NCBI GenBank assembly: GCA_013397115.1
Contig: VWZW01004683.1
Span: 572,079 to 636,078 of the forward strand
Origin: Edolisoma coerulescens
Lineage: Eukaryota; Chordata; Aves; Passeriformes; Campephagidae
Reading direction: 5' to 3'
Length of the DNA: 64,000 nt
The notes under the pieces were generated by a model, which did no database searches, had not been told where the DNA came from, and saw only the letters and a list, made by a program, of their open reading frames with translations. A program made the position numbers and the translations under genes. Positions 34,992-46,541 of this stretch are shown here, piece after piece. Position 1 is the stretch's first letter; each line of letters begins with the position of its first letter.

Positions 34992-35115
34992 AACCCCTGG
35001 AAGTGTCCGAGGCCAGATTGGACGGGGTTTGGAGCACCCTGGGATAGTGGAAGGTTGATGAATACTGGAATTTGATGAACTTTTGGGTCCCTTCCAGTCC
35101 AAACAATTCCATGAT
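34992..35115 (+). mobile_element. CR1 LINE 3' end
   Basis: A sense copy with GAAGTGTCCGAGGCCAGATT and CCTGGGATAGTGGAAGG, and a tail at CAAACAATTCCATGATGG. An internal deletion removes the usual CCCTGCCCATGG segment. Confidence 0.82.
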
Positions 35116-36689
35116 GGGAATGGCATCCCCTTAGCAGGAATTTCACATGGCACAAATGTGGTGGGAACGCAGCAAATCCCACAATTCCTGATGGTTCTGC
35201 TCCTTCCAAGTGGCATCCAACCTTTGGCTCCCACCATTCAGAGCCTGCTGGAGGTGTTTTCACAGCCACCAACTTCTCCAAATCTTGAGAGTTTAATCCC
35301 AAAGGCGGCTCTGAAGGAAACCAGAAAAGGTCTTTGGCCTCAAATGAGTAAATTTGGTTCAATTTATTCATCAGGATTTGGATCCCAGGCCGTGGAAATT
35401 TATTCCAAGGCAATTAATTTGCCAGGATTGGGGCAGTTGGAGAAGTTTGAGCAAAGCACAAAACTGAAAATGAGTCCTAAAATGATTTTATGATGTTTTC
35501 CATCTCCCATCCCTCCCTGTGCTCATTTAGGGTTCATCCCATGCTGTTAATTTATGTCGGATTTAGGATGCTGGAAGTAACACTTTGACTTTTCCTAGTC
35601 TTTTATGGTTAAACCAAGTTTATTTAGGAAATAAATTCTTTGACACTGCTCTCGGAGCAGTGGCTCTGTTGCACTCCTGATTCTCAGCAGCACAGATGGA
35701 GTCGAAGCCCTGGGGAACTGAAAATGCTGGAAAAAAATGATAAAATGGTTAAAAGGGAGGCTTGGATTTCACTGGGAATGTGAATAGAGACAAGAAATTG
35801 GGCACTACTCAGACATGACTGGGAAAAAAAAGCCCAATAGATAACTCCGAGGCAGGAATGTGGCAGTTGTGTGGAGCTTTTGTTTTGGGGGGAATAATGG
35901 GTTGTTGTAACCCATTTTAAGCTGGGTTTATTCCTGGTTTTTCATGCAGGAAAATCGAAATGTGCTGGGCTGGGGAAAACCATTGGAGTGCTCAGAGAAA
36001 GCTTTTCAGGGCAGCATTTAAAGCAGCCTGGCTCGAAAGATTTATTCTGACCCCAGAGCCTGCAAAACCTCCTTTTTTTCTTTTTTTCCCTGTGTATTTT
36101 GAGCCAGATTGGAGGAGATGAAAGCCAAATAAATCACACTTGGAAAAGGGGTTAATTTATAGCATCTGGGCCAACGGGAGGCAGATGTAACCTGCCAGTC
36201 TCTTCGAAATAAATAAGAAGTGACAAGGCAAATTGTGTTTGTGGGGGAGCAGAGCTGGGTTCACGCTCCTCGCAGCTTCACCGCCTCAATGTTTTATTCA
36301 GGGCTTGATAGTTCAGATCATATCCAGAGAGCAACAACAAGTCCATTCCAGGCAGTGGCTTCATAAAACCCTGCCAGGGCTGGGAGCAAACAAATCAAAA
36401 CGGATCCATGAATGGCAGAGAGGCCGAGGAGTCTCCCTGAGGGAGGGTTTGCATGCTGGAGAAGGAGGGGGATGAGCACAGGGAGCTTGTCCCTGCCTGG
36501 AGCAGCTGCTGAGGTCCCAGAGGTTCCTCCAGGACACACCTGAGCCCTGTCTGGGTCACAGCCTGGCCTGGCCAGCTGGGGACACTTCTGGAACAGCTTT
36601 TTCACGGTGGTTTGGGTTCCTCAAGGCAGGGTGGGCTGATCTCTGTGTTTTCCAAGTTCCCAGCGTGCAAAGGAAGGGTGAGGGATGAA

Positions 36690-36767
36690 GTGAGATTTGT
36701 TTCTTTTTCTTCTCTTTTTCTTCTTCTGCTTCTTCTTCTTCTTCTTCTGCTGCTGCTGCTGCTGCTG
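36690..36767 (+). repeat. TTC and CTG trinucleotide repeat up to the gap
   Basis: A pyrimidine-rich TTC array with CTG interruptions turns into six or seven perfect CTG units that run directly into the unresolved gap at 36768. Confidence 0.92.
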
Positions 36768-36945
36768 NNNNNNNNNNNNNNNNNNNNNNNNNNNNNNNNN
36801 NNNNNNNNNNNNNNNNNNNNNNNNNNNNNNNNNNNNNNNNNNNNNNNNNNNNNNNNNNNNNNNNNNNNNNNNNNNNNNNNNNNNNNNNNNNNNNNNNNNN
36901 NNNNNNNNNNNNNNNNNNNNNNNNNNNNNNNNNNNNNNNNNNNNN
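36768..36945. other. Assembly gap of 178 N
   Basis: The gap is flanked on the left by CTG repeats and on the right by ATT repeats, so the missing sequence is probably more trinucleotide repeat and its true length is unknown. Confidence 0.98.
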
Positions 36946-36966
36946 ATTATTATTACTATTATTATT
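36946..36966 (+). repeat. ATT trinucleotide repeat after the gap
   Basis: About seven ATT units, one with a C interruption, lie immediately right of the gap. Confidence 0.85.
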
Positions 36967-36981
36967 CTGCGTCATTAACAA

Positions 36982-37215
36982 GTGACAGGACAAGAGGGAA
37001 CGGCCTCAAATTGCACCAGGGAAGGGTAAAGTTAGATATTATGGAAAAATTCTTCGTGGAAAGGGCTGTCAAACACTGCCCAGGGCAGCGGTGGAATTGT
37101 CCAAAACCCATGGATGTGGCTCTTGAGGCCATGGGATAGTGGTGAACATGGGGGTGGTGGATGCATATCACAGACTAGATGATCCTAAAGGTCTTTTCCA
37201 ACCTAAAGAATTGCA
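36982..37215 (+). mobile_element. CR1 LINE 3' fragment
   Basis: A sense copy from AAGTGACAGGACAAGAGGGA through TAGATATTATGGAAAAATTC and CTAGATGATCCTAAAGGTCT to AGAATTGCATGATCC. Confidence 0.87.
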
Positions 37216-38031
37216 TGATCCTCTGTGCCCCTGGGGAGCCATTTAGGAGTAGGATTACCTGGAACTGAGTTTACCTGACAAGTCTTGGTTTAAAATTTCT
37301 CTTCAGCAACTTAGAAATTTGGGAAGCTTGACCTCCTTGTGCTGGAATTTGCTCTGCTGGGGTGCCCTGGGCTGAATTTGTCCCCAAAGTTGTGTCCAAA
37401 GAGGTATTTTTAGGGAACAGAGCCAAAATTTTGTTCCCTATCCATTAAATTCTTTAATCAGGGCTGGATACACATCCGTGTGGAATTCCTTCCTTAATTT
37501 ACTCCAAGAATCTCTGTCCACAGTGGATGGGGCTGGCTTGGCAGGGCTATAGATTTGATATTAAAATTCAGTATTTCAATTATTCATCAGAGCCCTGGGT
37601 AGGGCCAAACAAAGCTCTAACAGCATTCCATGGACTTAATTCCTTCTATCAACCCACTTCTGATCCCACCAGTGAGGGAAGACAGTTTGGAATATTAATT
37701 CCGTGCTGTTCTGGCCTCTGGAATTTTTCTGCCGCGGGATATTGCATTAATTAATGAGCTCATCTTTAATTATTTACTTTGTCTTACATCACCCTGGCAG
37801 TGCTTCCGGCCAAGTGCAACATCAAGCCAATCAAGGGCTAATTAGGGAGGGTTTAATTGTTAGTTCGTGATCAGAGCTTTCCCTTTCCTCGGAGCTCTCG
37901 GAAGCTCTTCGGAGCTGGCGATGCTGAATTGAGAGCTGAGCAAACCTGACAATCCAAACACTCCTTCCTTGCCAGTCCCTCCGGAAGGGATGATCCCCGT
38001 CCATGGCAGCATTCCGGTTGTGCCAGGAATA

Positions 38032-38084
38032 ATTGAGGTTAGAAAAGACCTCTGGGATGATCCAGTTCAACCAGCACCCACCAC
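38032..38084 (-). mobile_element. CR1 3' end interrupted by the duplicated segment (left part)
   Basis: An inverted CR1 end, TTGAGGTTAGAAAAGACCTC, runs into the 33-base block at 38052-38084, where the duplicated segment begins. The rest of this CR1 resumes after 38656. Confidence 0.7.
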
Positions 38085-38649
38085 TTGGATTATTTTTCCC
38101 GCGGGAGGAAAGTTTTTGTTCCCAACGCCTTGAGCAGCGTTTCCGTACCGAGGATGGCATTTAACCAATTGCCATAAAAACCAGTTCTTTTCAGAATTTT
38201 GGGATATTTACCTTAGATGCTTCCAGCAATGATGAACAGGGAAAGATATTTAATGGAATTTGTTTAGAGAATAACTCCTGGATTTCACTGTGGATGTGCT
38301 CAGTGAGGATATTCCCGTTCTTTGGAAGGTTCTCCTTGTGACAGCAGGACTTTGTCTCATTAAAAGGGGTTAATTAATCTGATTTCATGGAATTATGGGA
38401 TATCCTCAGTGGGAAGGAATCCCAAGGATCACAAATCCAACCCCTGGCCCTGCACAGGCATCCCACTAATCCCACCCTGTGCATCCTTGGGAGCGTTGTC
38501 CAAGCACTCCTGGAGCTCTGGCAGCCTTGGGAATGTGCCCATTCCCTGGGAAGTTGTTCCAGGGTTCCACAGGGCAAATCTTTCCGTGGAATTACTGCTC
38601 CAGGTCACATCTGGTGGGTCAAACCAAAGAAAAATGGAAGATAAATTTA
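38085..38649. repeat. 0.56 kb duplicated segment, copy 2, with flanking direct repeats
   Basis: This matches 14247-14809 in the same orientation at roughly 96% by hand count. It is bordered by 33-base direct repeats at 38052-38084 and 38656-38688 (start CTGGGATGATCCAGT, end CACCCACCAC, two mismatches). The border sequence is CR1 and continues as CR1 on the right, so the segment appears to have been inserted into a CR1 with duplication of the target. Confidence 0.88.
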
Positions 38650-38655
38650 ATTAGA

Positions 38656-38700
38656 CTGGGATGATCCAGTCCAACCAACACCCACCACGAAACCATGGGA
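38656..38700 (-). mobile_element. CR1 3' end interrupted by the duplicated segment (right part)
   Basis: It repeats the 33-base border block and continues with GAAACCATGGGACACTCAC, the expected continuation of this CR1 subfamily. Confidence 0.65.
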
Positions 38701-38821
38701 CACTCACGGACCTCACTCTGCCTGAGGATCTCACATCTCCTGCCTTCCCTTCCCCCAGGAAACAGGGATTTGAGGAGATGGATGCTGGATCATCCCTTCT
38801 GATGATCCCAGAATCCACCTC

Positions 38822-39150
38822 CGGAAGGAAAGGGACCTGGGGGCACTGATGGACAGCTGGACATGAGCCAGGGTGTGCCCTGGTGGCCGAGAAGGCCAAT
38901 GGCACCTGGCCTGGATCAGGAATGGTGTGGCCAGCAGGACCAGGGAAGTCGTTCTTCCCCTGTACTCGGCACAGGTGAGGCCACANTGTCTGCCCGGGGA
39001 GATGGTGGAGTCACCATCCCTGGATGTGTTTAAAAAAGATTGGATGTGGCACTCGGTGCCATGGTTTAGTTGAGGTGTTGGGGCACGGGATGGACTCGGT
39101 GATCTTGGAGGTCTCTTCCAACCTGGTGATTCTGGGATTCTGTGATTTTA
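38822..39150 (+). mobile_element. CR1 LINE fragment with internal single-N gap
   Basis: This sense copy starts further 5' than most (AAAGGGACCTGGGGGCACTG, GGCCGAGAAGGCCAATGGCA). An N at 38986 stands where the middle of the element is missing. It ends in AACCTGGTGATTCTGGGATT. Confidence 0.87.
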
Positions 39151-39217
39151 TCCTAATTCAGAGCAGGGTTTGGGGTTTGGGATTTTATCCTGATTCAGGG
39201 CATGGAAAGGGTGTCCT

Positions 39218-39320
39218 TTCCAACCCAGGGACACCTCCCACTATCCCAGGCTGCTCCAAGCCTCATCCAGCCTGGCCTTGGACACTGCCCGGGATCCAGG
39301 GCCAGCCACAGGGATGGGGC
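39218..39320 (-). mobile_element. CR1 LINE fragment (short)
   Basis: An inverted piece with CAGGGACACCTCCCACTATC, CCTCATCCAGCCTGGCCTTG and GGGATCCAGGGCCAGCCACA. Confidence 0.82.
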
Positions 39321-42149
39321 ATTCCTTGGAAAGCTGCATTTCAGTCCATTCCTAGCTGGAATTTTGTTTACTTTCTCCCTCAAAAATGACTCTTTGTTGC
39401 ATTTGAGGGAATTTTGGGCTGCCTCGGGAGTGGTTGGAGCAGCCATGAGCTGTTGGATTTGTCGGGAAGCGGGGAGCCACAGCTGGGAAGGGACAGGGAT
39501 AAGGAGGCGGAATGCCAGGAGGGGAGAGCTGCAGCTTCCTGGGAAGTCCTGAGAAGCTTGGGAAGCCTCGGAGGGGCCTGGTTGGAGCTGGAATCCATGG
39601 ATGGAGCCTGGGTGGGCATGGACATCTGCAGGTGTGGAGGGAGAGCTGTGGGAATGCTTGGGAATGCTCTGGAGCCTGGCCAGGGCTGGAGTTGATCCAG
39701 AGACTGCTCCTGTTCCTCGTGTTGCTCCACAAGATTCCACAGAGCTGCATCCTCTCCTGGCTGCATTTCCCTGTGCTCTGATCCTGTTTTTCCAGGAGTT
39801 TCCCCATCTCCCCCCTCCTCGGAGGCCTCAGTTCCCTCCCTGTGCCCGTGATGACACTTTATAATTTATCATTTACAATTCCAGGATATCCCATCCCTTT
39901 CCCTGGCCATCCTTCAGGAATCAGGCGTTCTGCACTCCCTGAAAAGTGACGCCGCTTCCCCCTTCCTCACCTGCCGTTCCCACGGGATTTCTGCAGGATT
40001 CCTGCTGGTGACAGGAAAATTGTCACCTCCGCACTGAGCCAGGGATTTCTTTTGGGGTTTTGTGGATCCTGTTGCTTTAGGAATTTCTTCCTGCCTGTAG
40101 GGTGTGTGTGAGCCATATAAAAATGAAGGCATGGAACGCTGGCAGGTTTGGATAACTGGGAATGGGATCTTCCCTAAGATCACCAATCCCAGTGTGGGAA
40201 ACAGGAATCTCCAAATCCTACTAAAACTGGATTTATTGATCCCTCAAGGCATCACGGCCCCAAATTGATGAAAATGGAGCTGAGGAACCCCTCGACCTCC
40301 TGGGCTCAGGTTGGGATGAGCAGGAAGGATTGGCGAGATTGGGAATCCCGTGCGGGGAGCAGCAGGAATTGCAGGAAGAGGAACGAGAGCTCTTTCATGG
40401 CTCAGCCAGCAGATGTCACCTTTGGGTGTCGCTGGGGAGGAGTTGGATCCCCGGGAAAACCCCAGGGAAAGGGAGGAATCAGTGAAGGGCACGTGGAGAA
40501 GGAATCTCATGGATGCCACATGGAGCATTCCACACTTTTCCTACTTTGGGATGTTGGGTTTCCATGCCTGGAATGGGAAGGGGAACCTCTAAACGCATTT
40601 GGGATGGACAGAGCTCAGATAATTGGAATTTGTGCCTCAATTAGGCATTAAAAAGTTCATTTTATTCCCAAATCTTCCCTTCCCTGCAAGTTCCAACATC
40701 TTAAATAGCTGTAAATATTTTGGGAAGAGATTTTTCTGGGAAGGGTGGGAAAGTCTCATCCCTAAGTTCCCAGTGGGAGCAGCAGGTACGGGATTGTCTG
40801 TGCCTGCAGTGAGGAATTCCCTGGAGGAGCTGCTTCCAGGGAATTATTTATTATTAATATTTTAATATTGATAAACTTTATTAACTTTAACCCTGCTGTG
40901 CACTGCTCAGCCCAAACAATTCCAGGCCTTGGAATTCACTCCTGGAGGACAGGGAAGGCCCTGGAAGTCTCTCCTGGAGGACTGAGGGAAGGCCACATCT
41001 CCATGAACATCCTTAAGGTTCCTTCCAACTCAAATAATTCCCTAATTTTCTGCTTCAGTGGTTTTGGAGGTGATGGGGATGATCCAGCTGCGGGATTGGG
41101 ATGAGGAGCAGATCCAGGAGGAGATGCCTTTCCCAAAGGATGTTGCCTTTCCCAAATCCAAATAAAGAACAAAACATCTTCTTCCCTCAACCCTTCCATA
41201 AAACAGAGATCCTGGAATCAAGCAGAGCATGGGAATGGGCAGTGTTTTCCATAAACTCCGTGTGTCCCGCTATTTCACACAGTTAAATGCAGTGTTTTAT
41301 TTAGGATTTATGCTCTCCCAGTATTTTAAAGATGGAAAGGGCTGGAGCTGAGGTTGCCCAAAGCGGGGAGCATTTATAAATCCCTGTTTTTATCTCCTTT
41401 CCCTAAATGTTTATGGGGCTGTGATAAAGTGGGAGCTGCTCTCTCATCGCTCACAGCCAGCTCCTGTCACCAGCAGTGCTACCCATATGGGACAGAGCTG
41501 CTGCACTTCCCAAGCACCAAATCCCAAGGAATTGGCAGAACCTGATGGGAAGGTAAGAGGGAATCAGATGAGGAAATGTTTCCTTGAGTGCTCCGTGGCC
41601 GCACAATTCCCACTGTTTGTTCCTGCTGGACAAGGAGCCCACACCAATCTCACCCTCTGCAGCTCCCACTGGGATCTGGGATATTTAGGGACAGAGGGTT
41701 TGGGGCAGTTGAGGCATTGCTGAGACCCCTGTGCTGCTCTGCTCTCATCCCGGGTGGAATTTGCAGTGCCCAGTGTGGCAGCAATTCCTTTAAGGGATTA
41801 TTTTCCTCTGGGATAAACGGCTGAGTGATTCCAGTGAACCACGGGAAGAGGAATCCTGGCTGATCATTTTCTCTAAAAGGGACCAGCTGAACCTTTTTCC
41901 TTTTATTTTAAATTTTAAAATCTAAAATTCCCGATTCTTTAGGAATAATGAATAAGGAGTGTGAAAAATCTCTTTTCCTCTTTTCTGCCTGGAAATCGGA
42001 GTCTCTAAATCCCATTTAACCGTGGGCACAATCATTCCCAATTAAAAATTCCTAATCCAGAAGAACAATCCTGGGCATGTAATCGACTTTCTTCTTGCAG
42101 GATTAGATCAACAATCCTCCTGGACTTGCTCCTCCCATCCAGTTTTATT

Positions 42150-42297
42150 ATTTCATTATTTTATAACATTTATCATGTTGTGTAATTATTTTATTGCTTT
42201 ATTATTTTATTATTTCTTTATTTCATTATTTCATTATTTTATTATTTCATTATTTTATTATTTCATTATTTTAGAACGTTTATCACATTGTGTAATT
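42150..42297 (+). repeat. TTATT/TTCAT simple repeat expansion
   Basis: AT-rich TTATTTCATTATTTTATT units, with a partial second copy of the ATTATTTTATAAC to GTGTAATT segment. This is absent from the other arm of the inverted duplication. Confidence 0.85.
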
Positions 42298-42901
42298 GGC
42301 CTTCTGTGATACACACACAAAAATTCTCTTTTTTCCTCCCCCTTTTTTTTAGAAACTAAAAATCCCCCAGTTTTTAGGAATAAGGAATGTGGAGTCCAAG
42401 GATGAAGAATATTTCAGATGCAGCTTTTATGGGCTACAAATTGACAGCTGAGTAATTCAGGTGTCAGGAACAGCTGGTCCTGAGCCAGATTTATTGTCTG
42501 GGATCTGAGGGTGAAAGAGACGGGAACACTCCAGGGAAAGCTGGGCTGAGGAAGCCACGGAGCCAACAATTAAATCCTCTTTCAATGTGGAAAACAGCTC
42601 CGGGTTTGGAGGCGGGGTGGGAAACGGTCACCGAGAGAGGGATCCTTTTCATCGGAGTGAAATCAAATTCCAGCAGCGATATCTCCTAAAACCCAGAGAA
42701 TGGGGATGGAAACCACTCTGCCTCCTGGTTTTCCGTGCTGAGGGATGATCATAAATAATCCTTGAAGCTCTGGATTAGGACCCTTCAGTCTGTTTGGTGA
42801 AGAGATGGGAATTTGGGGGATTTCAGAGCTGGGAGGGGGAGGTTGTTTCCTTGCTTTTAACAACTTTAAGCACAAGGACAGAGAGCAGGACTTTGGATAA
42901 A

Positions 42902-42986
42902 GGCCTGGAATGACAGGACAAGGGGGAATGGCTTCAAACTGGAAGAAAGCAGGGATGGATGGGATATTGGGAAGGAATTCCTGGCT
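42902..42986 (+). mobile_element. CR1 fragment cut by the inverted-repeat breakpoint
   Basis: A sense piece, ATGACAGGACAAGGGGGAAT to GGAATTCCTGGCT, ends abruptly at the edge of the inverted duplication. The matching CR1 on the other arm continues normally for another 200 bases. Confidence 0.85.
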
Positions 42987-43221
42987 TGTTCAGGACAGTC
43001 CTCCAGCTTTTAGATCCCCGTGGAGCTTGGGATGGAGCAGCTGAAGTGACTTCTCCGTTTGCTGGGTTTCTCTAATTCAGCGCCTTGGTGACTTTCAAAC
43101 CGTTTTTGACCTTACGCTGGTACAGGGCTGGTGGATAATGTTTGGATATTTGGAAGTTTGGATGTTTGGGTGTTTGGATGTACTGCCTGGAGGGATTGAA
43201 TGCTGCACAGCAAATGCTCAT

Positions 43222-43622
43222 GACTGCAAATGTTCACCTGGAGAAGGGAAGGATCCAGGGAGAGCTCAGAGCCCCTTGCAGGGCCTAAAGGGGCTCCAGG
43301 AGAGCTGGAGAGGGACTGGGGACAAGGGATGGAGGGACAGGACACAGGGAATGGCTTCCCACTGCCAGAGGGCAGGGATAGATGGGATCTTGGGAAGGAA
43401 TTCCTGGCTGGGAGGGTGGGGAGGGGCTGGGCTGGAATTCCCAGAGCAGCTGTGGGTGCCCCTGGATGCCTGGCAGTGTCCAAGGCCAGGCTGGACACTG
43501 GGACTTGGAGCAGCCTGGGACAGTGGGAGGTGTCCCTGCCCATGGCAGGGGTGGGAATGGGATGGGATTTAAGGTCCTTTCCAACCCAAACCATTCTGGG
43601 ATTCTGTAATTCTGGGATTCAT
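43222..43622 (+). mobile_element. CR1 LINE 3' fragment, long
   Basis: A well-preserved sense copy from GTTCACCTGGAGAAGGGAAG to ACCATTCTGGGATTCTGTAA. An open frame of 277 codons crosses it, but the frame follows repeat sequence with no domain and is not a gene. Confidence 0.92.
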
Positions 43623-43699
43623 CATCCCTTCATTTCTCTTCTAAGCTTTGTTGGCCAGCATTGCTCTGGTGGGGTGGTGGCTGGTTTGAGGGGTTTGTC

Positions 43700-44205
43700 T
43701 GGAATCAAGGAATCCCAGATGGGTCAGGCTGGAAGGGACCCCAGTGGCCACTGGTGCCACTCCCTGCTCCAGCAGGGCCATCCCCGAGCACAGGGCACAG
43801 CAGTGTGGCCAGAGGGCTCTGGAATATCCCCAGGGAGGAGACTCCAGCCCCTCTCTGGGCTCTGTTCCAGCTCGGGCACTGCCCAGGGCAGAAGTTCTGC
43901 CTCCTGTGCAGGGAATTGCTGGGCTCAGGCCCTGCCCGTTCCTCTGGTGCCACTGCTAGGCCCTGGAGCAGAGCTCGGGCCCTGCTCGGAGCCCTCCCTG
44001 CAGCCAGGGACACCCAGGGACACCCAGGGACGGACAGGGACCCCCAGGGACACCCAGGGCTGAGGGCCCCTCTCAGCCGGGGCTCCTCTCGGGACTGAGC
44101 AGCCCCAGCTCCCTCAGCCTGTCCTGGGCACGGAGATGCTCCAGCCCTTCCTCATCCTCACATCCCTCCTCTGGATCTGCTCCAAGTCCTCCCTGTCTGT
44201 CCTCT
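43700..44205 (-). mobile_element. CR1 LINE 3' fragment, other subfamily
   Basis: An inverted copy with AGGCTGGAAGGGACCCCAGT, GCCAGAGGGCTCTGGAATAT, and a 5' side with CAGCCCCAGCTCCCTCAGCC and CTCCTCTGGATCTGCTCCAA. It contains a short GGGACACCCA tandem at about 44006-44060. Confidence 0.82.
44006..44060. repeat. GGGACACCCA short tandem repeat
   Basis: About five imperfect units of 10-11 bases lie inside the CR1 fragment. Confidence 0.8.
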
Positions 44206-45423
44206 CCCAAGAATCCAGAGCCAAGGTCTGTGGGGACAGAGGACATTTCCAAGCTCTCCACAACTCCCACACTTCCAGAGGCCACATCAGCTTTCCCTGT
44301 GCTCCAAACCACATCCCCTCTTCCTGAAGTTTACAAGGGAAGGTCTCAGCGTTGTGCTGTTATATTTCCAGCCTCTCCATTCCCGGCACCGCGTTCACAG
44401 GGATTTGGGATAATGCAGCTCCTCATGGCGCCTCATTATTCCCCCAAAGGTGACGGCGCTGTTCAAGTGCCCCTCTTGTGACAAGTGGCTCATTATGGCT
44501 CCTCTTGGTCCCCCACCAGAGATCCCATTATATCCAACAGCACTGGGAGTGGGAAGAGGATAATTTGCATCCAGCATGAGCTTTTCCCATTATTCCCACT
44601 TCTCCGAAACAAGGAAAACAAATCGTCTCGACTGCTGCTCCTCTTTTATTCCTGCTGCAGTCCCTTTTTTCCGGCAGCGGTTTTGCTTTGCTCCCTCTCC
44701 TTGGAATATTGTGTTTGCTTCTCCAGTCCGGGCTCCTTCCCTGGGCAATTGGGAAAAATATCTCAGCTAAAAGGGCTTTTTATCCTTGGAAAAGAAAAGC
44801 ATGGCTGGAGAGAGAAAAGCTGGATCAATAAGTGCCACGTTGGTGTTTATTCCCGGGATTTTGCCTTTGTTCCTTTGCATTTTGGGGGGGTTTTAAGGTA
44901 ATTTTTCCTCCTCTTCTCACTGATTTTCTCCTGTTGGGAATTGTCCCGTTTGGAATTTGAAGTGCCTCCCATCCCTCTCTATTTCCACCTGGAGGCAGGG
45001 ACAGTTTTGAGGAGAAAATCCCGAAATTCAGTGTTCATTTTGGCACAAGTTCCTAAAACCCCAATTAAGGGAAGGGAGTAAGGAATCCACACCCCTCTCG
45101 TATTCCAGGTGACAGGCAGGTTTTTCCCAGGTTTTTCAGGCCCTTTCCTAATTATTCCCACTGCCAAATCCCTGCAGAAGTAGAGGATGGAAGTAGAAAC
45201 TTCGAAAAGTGGGAAATGCTCATCCTACTTTTTTTCTCTAAGGAAAAGCATCTTTTGGACCTTTCCAGGAGGAAGACACATGGAAATATTTTGTTTTTCC
45301 AGGTTTTCCCTGATTTTTGGATATTTTTAGTGGCAAAGTGGAGCACAGCAAACCCTGGATTGGGTTTGCCCACATCCTGTTTCTTATGGATGGGACAAGG
45401 ATGGGCCTGTTCCATGAAAACTG

Positions 45424-45545
45424 TGGAATCGTGGAATGCTTTGGGTTGGAAAAGGCCTGATTTTTAAGGAAATCAGGCTGCTCCAAGGCCTATCCAACCT
45501 GGCCTTGGACAAGTCCAGGGATGAAGCATCCACCCTTTCTCTTGG
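45424..45545 (-). mobile_element. CR1 LINE 3' end (short)
   Basis: An inverted piece with GGAATCGTGGAATGCTTTGG, CTATCCAACCTGGCCTTGGA and AGTCCAGGGATGAAGCATCC, with part of the middle deleted. Confidence 0.8.
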
Positions 45546-46158
45546 CAAACCCTCTCCGTGGATTTAAGTCAGCATGAACTCGGATTTAGTGGATTTAGGA
45601 ATGTTTTGTCCTCTCTTTGAGAAATCATCCTTCGTTTTTCCCACATTTATGAAGGATGAAGGCTCAGACATGCTGGTGATCCCCTCGTTTTCCCAATTCC
45701 ATGGGAGATTCCCTTTTCCGGCCTTGTCCAAACCACAACTAAACAAAGATCAGGCACCACTCCAGGTCCTTCAGGACAGCTTGGGAGCCTTTCCACTTGG
45801 GAATGTGGAGGGGAAAGATGGGATGGGGCAGCAGCAGCCACTGGGAATATCCAAATCCTATTCCTAGCTCTGACATTTCCTGTAATTTGTGCCAGTCCTG
45901 GAGTCTCCTGGTGTAGCTCAGGAGGGTTTGGGGCTCTATTTTGGGAGCAGTGCAGAGATTCCAAACTGTCTTTGCCACTGGATCCATTAATTTTTCCTCT
46001 TCCATGCCCACACCTGGAGGAGGGAAATAACGATAAAGGCAAAGCACGGCCATGAATCCTTAAAAAACGTGGATGGGGGAAAAGAATCCTAAAATGTGGT
46101 TCTGGAAGAAGATATTGAACAAAACCACTCCAAACACCAGGAGAGGGGAGGAATTGCA

Positions 46159-46392
46159 GTTGGATCTCAACCCTTGGATCCTGGGAATGATGGGATGGAT
46201 GCAGTTGGATCTCAGCCCTTGGATCCTGGGAATGAGGGGCTAGATGTGAGCCCTTGGATCCTGGGAATGAGGGGCTGGATCCAGTTGCATCTCAAGCCTT
46301 GGATCCCAGGAATGAAGAGTTGGATCTCAGCCCTTGGATCCTGGAAATGAGGGGTGGCTCCAGTTGGATCTCAGCCCTTGGATCCAGGAATG
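46159..46392. repeat. 35-46-base minisatellite, six units, before the FN3 exon
   Basis: Units begin GTTGGATCTCAGCCCTTGGA and continue TCCTGGGAATGAGGGGCTGG. The third unit lacks its start. The array ends about 150 bases before the acceptor of the next exon. Confidence 0.9.
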
Positions 46393-46541
46393 CCCAACTG
46401 AAGTGATTTCCTGATGATTTCCCCGTGTTTTCCCTCCTTTTCCCGATGGATGGGTGAATTCTTGGCTCGTTGTGTTACTCCCTGGCTGCCTGGCGATTCC
46501 ACGATCTCTGGTTTCCCTGATTCCGTCCCTTTTTCCCCCAG

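Larger units (their letters stand above)
42011..42986. repeat. Long inverted duplication, left arm
   Basis: Read in reverse complement this arm matches 51649-52512 almost base for base, from CCCATTTAACCGTGGGCAC to the CR1 piece ending GGAATTCCTGGCT. It is about 112 bases longer because of a local tandem and AT-repeat expansion at about 42150-42297. Identical short reading frames in both arms (about 42663-42875 here) only reflect the duplication. Confidence 0.95.
32550..46541 (+). other. MDGA2: Intron between Ig6 exon and first FN3 exon
   Basis: This 14.0 kb intron runs from GTAGGA to CCCCCAG. It holds the tandem duplication at its start, the second copy of the 0.56 kb segment, the 178-base gap, the left arm of the long inverted duplication and a minisatellite near its end. 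Stretches with no recognised repeat include about 33500-34370, 35120-36690, 37220-38030, 39330-42010, 44330-45420 and 45550-46150. Confidence 0.85.

Noticed and set aside
36556..37139. Open frames crossing the run of N
   Set aside because: They are read through 178 unknown bases and simple repeats, so they are meaningless.
40930..41050. Possible further CR1 end near GGTTCCTTCCAACTCAAATA
   Set aside because: Only about 30 bases resemble a CR1 tail; too little to call.
42663..42875. A 70-codon frame with a near-identical twin at 51759-51971 that might be a conserved peptide
   Set aside because: The two frames sit on the two arms of the inverted duplication; similarity follows from the duplication, not from coding constraint.
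43230..44063. Plus-strand open frame of 277 codons
   Set aside because: It is carried by two adjacent CR1 tails and a GGGACACCCA tandem; the same peptide pieces appear in the CR1 copies at 1700, 11080 (reverse) and 48030.
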